Source: an uncultured Pseudomonadota bacterium
Lineage (GTDB): Bacteria; Myxococcota_A; Polyangia; HGW-17
Direction: 5' to 3'
Assembly: GCA_938004375.1 (NCBI GenBank)
Contig: CALKWH010000261.1
Coordinates: forward strand, 1-9,869
DNA length: 9,869 bases
Shown: positions 5,281 to 9,869 of the stretch, one piece after another
Layout of the letters: the number at the start of each line of letters is the position of its first letter
How positions within the stretch are numbered: position 1 is the first letter of the stretch
Program-made: the position numbers and the translations under genes
Notes under the pieces: generated by a model
Database searches by the model: none
Told to the model about the DNA's origin: nothing
Seen by the model: only the letters and a program-made list of their open reading frames with translations

Positions 5281-6723
5281 ATGCGCTGGGTATTAAAAAA
5301 TGGATCCGTGATGACGCCCCTGGGGCCCGCCCCCTACGACCTCGTCGTGGAGGACGAGCGTCTGGTCTGGCTCGGATCGGACTACGACCCGAGCGACGGC
5401 GACCTCATGGTCGAGCTCGACGGGCTGTGCGTCCTGCCCGGCCTGGTGGACCTGCACACCCACCTGCACCTGCGGGTCGGCGGCCGGGACGTGGCCGACG
5501 ACTTCGACACCGGGACCGCAGCCGCCATCGCCGGCGGCACGACCACGGTGGTGGAATACGTCACCCCGGAGCCCGGCGAATCCTGCCACGGCGCCCTGGA
5601 CCGCTGGCGCGCCCGGGCGTCCTGCTCGCGGGCAGACTACGCCTTTCACATGTGCCTGCCCCGGGTCGACGGGGCCGTGCTCGCGGAGCTCCCCGACCTC
5701 GTGCGGGAGGGCATCACCGGCTTCAAGGTCTTTCTGGCCTATCCCGACCGACTCATGCTCTCCCCCGACGAGATCGAACGCGTCATGCGCGTCGTGGGAC
5801 CCCTCGGCGGCGTGGTCTACGTGCACGCCGAGGACGGTCCCGAAGTCGAGCGACTGCGCGCCGAGGCCTCGGCAGCCGGGCGCCGAGCCCCCATCTGGCA
5901 CGCCCGCACCCGACCTCCCGAGACCGAGCGCGCGGCGGTGCGCACCGTCATCGACCTCGCCGCGAGGACGGGCTGCCCCACGGTCGTCGTGCACATCTCC
6001 TGCGGCAGCACGGCCAGGCTCATCGCCGAGGCCCAGCTCGACGGGATCCCCGTGTTCGGGGAGACCTGCCCCCACTACCTGTGGCTCACCGAGCGCCAAC
6101 TGGAACGGCCCTTCCCCGAAGCCGCCCATTACATCTGCTCGCCGCCGCTGCGCAGCGCCCGGGAGGCCGCCGGCCTATGGGAGTTCCTCCGCTCGGGCGC
6201 CCTCCAGTTCGTCGCCACCGACCACGCCCCGTTCGCCGGCGCCGCCCGCCTCGCGGCCGACTCGTTCGACCGGGTCCCCAACGGTCTATCAGGCATCGGC
6301 ACGCGGCTGGCCCTGACCTACGCGGGTGGCCCCGGCGCCGGCCGCTTCGATCTGACGCACCTGACGCTCCTGCTGTCCACCTATCCCGCCATGATCGCCG
6401 GTCTCTTCCCCCGCAAGGGCCTCCTCGCCCCCGGCTCGGACGCGGACCTCGTGATCTTCGATCCCGACGGGCGCACCGACCTCGGCGAGGAACCGGCGGC
6501 GGGTGCCTGCGACTTCAACCCCTGGGAGGGCCTCGAGACCCCCGGCCGCGTGGTCGCAGTCATGGGCCGCGGTCGCTGGCTCTGGCGGGAACACGACCTG
6601 GGCCCCGCGCCCTGGGGCGGCGCCGATCCCGGCCGCGGGCACTTCCTGCCTCGCCACCCCCTCTCCCGTGCCCTCCTCGATTCCCTGCAGAGAAAGGATC
6701 TTTCATGGATATTCTCTCCCTGA
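5281..6723 (+). CDS. hydA: Dihydropyrimidinase / D-hydantoinase family amidohydrolase
   Basis: This is a cyclic-amidase of the dihydropyrimidinase family (EC 3.5.2.2). It opens dihydrouracil, hydantoin or related rings to carbamoyl acids in the cytosol. The start at 5281 gives 480 residues, the usual family size. The two-metal site is complete: His59 and His61 (VDLHTHLH), the bridging Lys149 (GFKVFLAY), His182 (VYVHAEDG), His238 (VVHISCG) and Asp314 (VATDHAPF). DDFDTGTAAAIAGGTT (73-88) and ETCPHYLWL (261-269) are also family signatures. An ATG at 5230 is in frame, but it lies inside an inverted repeat at the expected transcription start and would add 17 uncharacteristic residues. GGGAG at 5264-5268 is a rather distant ribosome site for 5281. 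The 3' end overlaps ssnA by 19 bases. The true substrate (dihydropyrimidine, hydantoin or a purine-derived ring) cannot be read from the sequence. Confidence 0.88.
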   Translation: MRWVLKNGSVMTPLGPAPYDLVVEDERLVWLGSDYDPSDGDLMVELDGLCVLPGLVDLHTHLHLRVGGRDVADDFDTGTAAAIAGGTTTVVEYVTPEPGESCHGALDRWRARASCSRADYAFHMCLPRVDGAVLAELPDLVREGITGFKVFLAYPDRLMLSPDEIERVMRVVGPLGGVVYVHAEDGPEVERLRAEASAAGRRAPIWHARTRPPETERAAVRTVIDLAARTGCPTVVVHISCGSTARLIAEAQLDGIPVFGETCPHYLWLTERQLERPFPEAAHYICSPPLRSAREAAGLWEFLRSGALQFVATDHAPFAGAARLAADSFDRVPNGLSGIGTRLALTYAGGPGAGRFDLTHLTLLLSTYPAMIAGLFPRKGLLAPGSDADLVIFDPDGRTDLGEEPAAGACDFNPWEGLETPGRVVAVMGRGRWLWREHDLGPAPWGGADPGRGHFLPRHPLSRALLDSLQRKDLSWIFSP

Positions 6724-8015
6724 CCCAGACCCGCATCCTGACCTCCCTGACCGGCGGTGACCTGTACACCGGCTGCATCCGCATGGACCCGAAGACGGGC
6801 ACCATCCTCGAGGTGGGGCCCAACGTCGTGCCCCACGCCCAGGACATGGTCGTGCCGTTGCCCGGCCACGTGGTGATGCCCGGCTGGGTGGTGGGCCACA
6901 CGCACCTCTACTCCGCCCTGGCCCGGGGCATGCCGGCTCCCCGGCGCACGCCGACCAACTTCGTGCAGACCCTCGAGTACCTGTGGTGGGTCCTGGATCG
7001 CGCCCTGGATCCCGACACCGTCTACGCCAGCGGCCTGGCCGGGCTGCTCCAGGCGGCCCACGTCGGGGTGACCGGCGTCGTCGACCACCACGCGAGCCCG
7101 GAGTGCATCCAGGGGAGCCTGTCGACCCTCCAGCGCGCCTTCGACGAGACCCGGATGCGCGGCCTGCTCTGCTATGAAGTGACCGACCGCAACGGCCCCC
7201 ACGAGGGCCCCGCCGGGGTCGCCGAGAACCGCCGCTTCGCCCTCGACGCCGCCCGGCACCCCCTCGTGCGGGGCTGCGTCGGAGGCCATGCCTCGTTCAC
7301 GATGTCCGACGCCACCCTGGACGCCGTGGCCCAGGCCTGCCTCGACCTGGGCCTGCCGCTGCACATCCACCTGCTCGAGGACGCCGCCGACCGCACCGAG
7401 AGCGTCCGCCTTTACGGCAGGGATCCCGTCACCCGGCTCCTCGAGCGCGGCCTGGGCCGTCCCATGGACCTTTTCGCCCACGGCGTCCACCTCACCCCGG
7501 CCGAGCGGGACCTCCTGGTCGAGCGCGACGTGACCCTCCTCCACAACCCGCGCTCGAACATGAACAACCGCGTGGGCCGCGCGCCCATCGCCCGCGGACG
7601 CTGGCAGTTGGGCACGGACGGGATCGACAACGACATCGTGGCCGAGCTGCGGGCCGCCTACTTCCGCGGCCGCGAGGACGATCCCCCGGTGGACTTCATG
7701 GCCCCCCTGCAGATGATGCGCGAGGCCCAACGCACGCTGGGACGGGCCTTCGACCTGGTGCTCGACGAGCTGCGGCCCGGCGCCGGCGCCGACCTGACCA
7801 TCCTGCGCTACGACGAGCCCACCCCGCTCTCGGCCGGCAACTTCGCCGGACATCTGTACTTCGGCCTGGACGCCTGGGCGGTGGCCGGCACGGTCGTGCG
7901 CGGCCGGTTCGTGCTGCGCGACGGGGCGGTCGTCTCCTGCGACGAGGCCGCCGCCATGGAGCTCACCCGCGAGGGCGCCCGCCGGCTCTATAATGGGATG
8001 GAGGCGCGCTCATGA
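6705..8015 (+). CDS. ssnA: SsnA-family aminohydrolase
   Basis: This 436-residue amidohydrolase-superfamily protein resembles SsnA and guanine-deaminase-like enzymes. Characteristic stretches are MPGWVVGHTHLYSALARGM (58-76), the LEYLWWVLDRAL segment (90-101) and GVTGVVDHHASP (121-132). Metal and catalytic candidates are His65 and His67, His195 (GGHASFTM), His222 and Glu225 (HIHLLED), His259 (AHGVHL) and Asp305 (GTDGID), so the enzyme looks intact. Translation most likely starts at the ATG at 6705, where AAGGA precedes it by 6 nt; the frame is open far upstream only because it shadows hydA. It overlaps hydA by 19 bases and its TGA shares ATGA with the next start. In E. coli and many anaerobes ssnA lies with hyuA/hydA in purine or uric-acid utilisation clusters. 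The family is clear, but its reaction is not settled. Confidence 0.86.
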   Translation: MDILSLTQTRILTSLTGGDLYTGCIRMDPKTGTILEVGPNVVPHAQDMVVPLPGHVVMPGWVVGHTHLYSALARGMPAPRRTPTNFVQTLEYLWWVLDRALDPDTVYASGLAGLLQAAHVGVTGVVDHHASPECIQGSLSTLQRAFDETRMRGLLCYEVTDRNGPHEGPAGVAENRRFALDAARHPLVRGCVGGHASFTMSDATLDAVAQACLDLGLPLHIHLLEDAADRTESVRLYGRDPVTRLLERGLGRPMDLFAHGVHLTPAERDLLVERDVTLLHNPRSNMNNRVGRAPIARGRWQLGTDGIDNDIVAELRAAYFRGREDDPPVDFMAPLQMMREAQRTLGRAFDLVLDELRPGAGADLTILRYDEPTPLSAGNFAGHLYFGLDAWAVAGTVVRGRFVLRDGAVVSCDEAAAMELTREGARRLYNGMEARS

Positions 8016-8428
8016 GCCGGGACACCGACCCCCCCGCCGGGGATGCACCCCCGATCGCCAACACCGAGGCCGATCCCGGCATGCGCGACCGCATCGCCGG
8101 CCTGGCCGGTGAGCTCGTCGCCCGCCTGCTCAACACGGGGGATGAGGGATGGCACAAGGTGCCGATCCGGGTCCCCCAGGAAATCGTCTCCTACAGCAAG
8201 GAGCAGGTCGCCGCGCTGCGGGCCGAGCTCATCCAGATGATCCGCAAGGAAGTCTCCAGCTACTTCAGTTCGCTGAACCTCAGCTCCGAGTTGCTGAAGC
8301 TGCTCACGTACCTCACCTTCGAGGTGAAGATGCAGATCCGCCTGGTGCCCACCGAGCGGGGCACCCTCGAGCTCCAGTCCAAAACCGAGGTGAACCCCGT
8401 TGCGCCCGAAAACCCCAAGAAGCCCTGA
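8012..8428 (+). CDS. Small conserved-looking protein of unknown function between ssnA and mutS
   Basis: I do not recognise this 138-residue protein. Residues 1-24 are Pro/Asp-rich and probably disordered. The 25-42 segment is likely helical. GWHKVPIRVPQEIVSYSKEQ (46-65) then leads into an amphipathic helix (about 62-87). Next come LSSELLKLLTYL (90-101) and a strand-like region FEVKMQIRLVP (103-113), then a polar tail ending in PENPKKP. There is no signal peptide, membrane segment or Cys, so it is probably cytosolic. The gene is real by context: GGAGG (8000-8004) lies 7 nt before the ATG, the start overlaps the ssnA stop in ATGA, and codon use is GC-rich like its neighbours. Its last 29 bases overlap the mutS start. 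Its role could be linked to either neighbour. Confidence 0.72.
   Translation: MSRDTDPPAGDAPPIANTEADPGMRDRIAGLAGELVARLLNTGDEGWHKVPIRVPQEIVSYSKEQVAALRAELIQMIRKEVSSYFSSLNLSSELLKLLTYLTFEVKMQIRLVPTERGTLELQSKTEVNPVAPENPKKP
8387..8393 (+). promoter_or_regulatory. Ribosome binding site fixing the TTG start of mutS
   Basis: GAGGTGA lies inside the upstream gene, 6 nt before TTG at 8400. The only in-frame stop upstream is the TGA at 8391-8393, so TTG is the sole common start codon that gives an N-terminus including the TPLMRQYL segment expected in MutS. Confidence 0.65.
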
Positions 8429-9869
8429 TTCGACCGGCGGCGACGTCACGCCGCTGATGCGCCAGTACCTCGACCAGAAGGCGCTCTACCCGGACGCCAT
8501 CCTGCTGTTCCGGGTGGGGGACTTCTACGAGATGTTCTACGAGGACGCCCAGATCGCCGCCGAGGCCCTGGGGCTGGTGCTCACCACCCGCGACAAGAAC
8601 CGGGAGAACCCCGTGCCCCTGGCCGGCGTCCCCTACCACGCGCTGAAGACCTATCTGTCCCGGCTGCTCGACTCCGGGTTCAAGGTCGCCGTGTGCGAGC
8701 AGCTCGAGGACCCGAAGGACGCCAAGGGCGTCGTGAAACGCGGGGTGACCCAGGTGGTCACTCCGGGGCTGATCCTCGACGAGGACCAGCTCGACGCGCG
8801 CGTGGCCAACTATCTGGCCGCCGCGCTGCCCGAGGCGGGCGGTACGGGCCGCTGGGGGCTGGCCTTCGCCGACATCAGCACGGGCGAGTTCCGGGTCTCC
8901 GTCGCGCCGACCACGGCCGCCATGCACGCGGAGATCGGACGGGTCGCCCCCCGGGAGGTGCTCACCCACGGGGACCGGCTGGCCGAGGTGGGCGAGCCGT
9001 TCTCCCGGACCCGGGTGCTCGTCGAGGCCTGCGACGAGATGATCCCGGCCGGCGCGGACCTGGCGGCCTTCGTACGCGAGCACACGCTGCCGCCGCTGCC
9101 CCCCGAGCTCGGAGAGCACCCGTGCGCCCTGGAGGCCGCCGCGGTCGCCCTGGGGATGCTGCACCGGGCGCGACCCGCCGACGCGCCGCCCCCCGTCCGC
9201 GTCGTGTGGACGGTCCCGGGCGCCCACATGACCCTCGACGCCGCGACCATCTCCAACCTCGAGCTCTTCGAGACGTTGCGGGAGAAGAAGCGCGACGGCG
9301 CCCTCGTGCAGGTCCTGGACCGCACCGTGACCTCCATGGGGGGCCGCCTGCTGCGCGCCTTCATGATGTATCCGCTGCTCGAGGTCGCACCGATCAGGCG
9401 GCGCCAGGACGCCGTCGAGCTGCTCCACGACCGCGCCGATCTGCGCGAGGCGGCCCGCCTCGTGTTGCGGGAGATGCCCGACCTGGAGCGGCTGGTCTCC
9501 CGGGCCGCCCACCAGGTGGCCACTCCCCGCGATCTGGGCACCCTGCGCCGCGGCCTGCGCCTGCTCCCGCTGTTGCTCGAGGTGGAGCACGCCATGGGGG
9601 CCGCCGTCACCGACGGACTGCCCGAGCTGCTGCGCGTGGGGGACGACCTGTGTGAGGACCTGCTCGCCGAGCTCGACACCCTGGTCGACGAACCCCCTCC
9701 CGTGCACACCGACGGGGAGCTCTTCAGGCCCCAAGTCCACGCCAAGCTCGACGAACTGATCGACCTGACCACCGGGGGAAGGCAGAGCCTGCTCGAGATC
9801 GAGGAGCGGGAGCGCCGTCGCACGGGCATCGGCTCGCTGAAGATCAGTTACAACCGCGTCTTCGGCTAC
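8400..9869 (+). CDS. mutS: DNA mismatch repair protein MutS, 5' part (3' end outside window)
   Basis: MutS recognises mispaired bases and small loops and recruits MutL. The 490 codons present cover the mismatch-binding domain with TPLMRQYLDQK (17-27) and the mismatch-contacting FYE motif (Phe42-Tyr43-Glu44 in GDFYEMF), plus LAGVPYHALKTYL (74-86). They continue through VVTPGLIL (119-126), the connector domain (GLAFADISTGEF, 153-164), and the core/lever region with TLDAATISNLELF (278-290), LDRTVTSMGGRLLR (306-319) and YNRVFGY (484-490). The clamp, Walker ATPase and C-terminal domains should follow beyond 9869. TTG 8400 is preferred over ATG 8457, which would remove the TPL residues and has no good ribosome site. 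The gene overlaps its upstream neighbour by 29 bases, an unusual setting for mutS. Confidence 0.96.
   Translation, partial: MRPKTPRSPDSTGGDVTPLMRQYLDQKALYPDAILLFRVGDFYEMFYEDAQIAAEALGLVLTTRDKNRENPVPLAGVPYHALKTYLSRLLDSGFKVAVCEQLEDPKDAKGVVKRGVTQVVTPGLILDEDQLDARVANYLAAALPEAGGTGRWGLAFADISTGEFRVSVAPTTAAMHAEIGRVAPREVLTHGDRLAEVGEPFSRTRVLVEACDEMIPAGADLAAFVREHTLPPLPPELGEHPCALEAAAVALGMLHRARPADAPPPVRVVWTVPGAHMTLDAATISNLELFETLREKKRDGALVQVLDRTVTSMGGRLLRAFMMYPLLEVAPIRRRQDAVELLHDRADLREAARLVLREMPDLERLVSRAAHQVATPRDLGTLRRGLRLLPLLLEVEHAMGAAVTDGLPELLRVGDDLCEDLLAELDTLVDEPPPVHTDGELFRPQVHAKLDELIDLTTGGRQSLLEIEERERRRTGIGSLKISYNRVFGY

Noticed and set aside
5427..6704. Upstream extension of the ssnA frame to a start at 5427 (862 residues)
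   Set aside because: The added part is an Arg/Pro-rich out-of-frame reading of hydA; ATG 6705 has a ribosome site and begins the recognised SsnA protein.
7989..7994. Perfect TATAAT near the end of ssnA as a promoter for the small ORF and mutS
   Set aside because: The position 17 nt upstream has no -35-like sequence (GC-rich CCCGCG), and the bases are codons of Leu-Tyr-Asn.
8313..9740. 475-codon minus-strand frame opposite mutS
   Set aside because: It is antisense to highly conserved MutS sequence and has a composition typical of GC-skew shadows.

Overview
This is a GC-rich window whose first 46 bases are Illumina adapter rather than genome, so it begins at an assembled contig edge. The organism looks like a member of Myxococcota or a related deltaproteobacterial lineage. 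The evidence is the myxobacterial-type cysteine-rich repeat with an Asn-rich linker in the first gene, strong G/C third-position bias, abundant lipoproteins, and Pro/Ala-rich tails. No rRNA, tRNA, CRISPR array, insertion sequence or phage gene was seen.

Left half (47-5075, all minus strand): a 3'-truncated Cys-rich lipoprotein gene (47-294), myo-inositol-1-phosphate synthase (419-1744), a fused DUF523-DUF1722 protein of the RudS thio-nucleobase desulfidase type (1857-2816), and a large lipoprotein with a YkuD-type L,D-transpeptidase domain (2826-5075). The transpeptidase and RudS genes are tightly coupled: the stop codon of the first lies inside the ribosome binding site of the second. The inositol-phosphate synthase follows after a 112-base gap containing a strong imperfect hairpin. 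The Cys-rich lipoprotein gene is preceded by a perfect 22-bp palindrome.

A 205-base divergent intergenic region (5076-5280) holds a recognisable promoter for the leftward operon (TTGAAA-17-TATCCT), a weaker rightward promoter, and two operator-like inverted repeats.

Right half (5281-9869, plus strand): a compact chain of overlapping genes. These are a dihydropyrimidinase/hydantoinase, an SsnA-family aminohydrolase, a small protein of unknown function, and mutS, which runs off the right edge after 490 codons. The overlaps are 19, 4 and 29 bases, so the four genes are probably one transcript with coupled translation. The mutS start is best placed at a TTG (8400) preceded by a near-ideal ribosome binding site inside the previous gene. 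HydA and SsnA homologues are known partners in bacterial purine/uric-acid utilisation clusters. Here the pair is separated from the rest of that pathway and joined to a DNA mismatch repair gene, which is the most unusual arrangement in the window. With the RudS homologue next door, a modified- or damaged-nucleobase theme is possible but is only inference.
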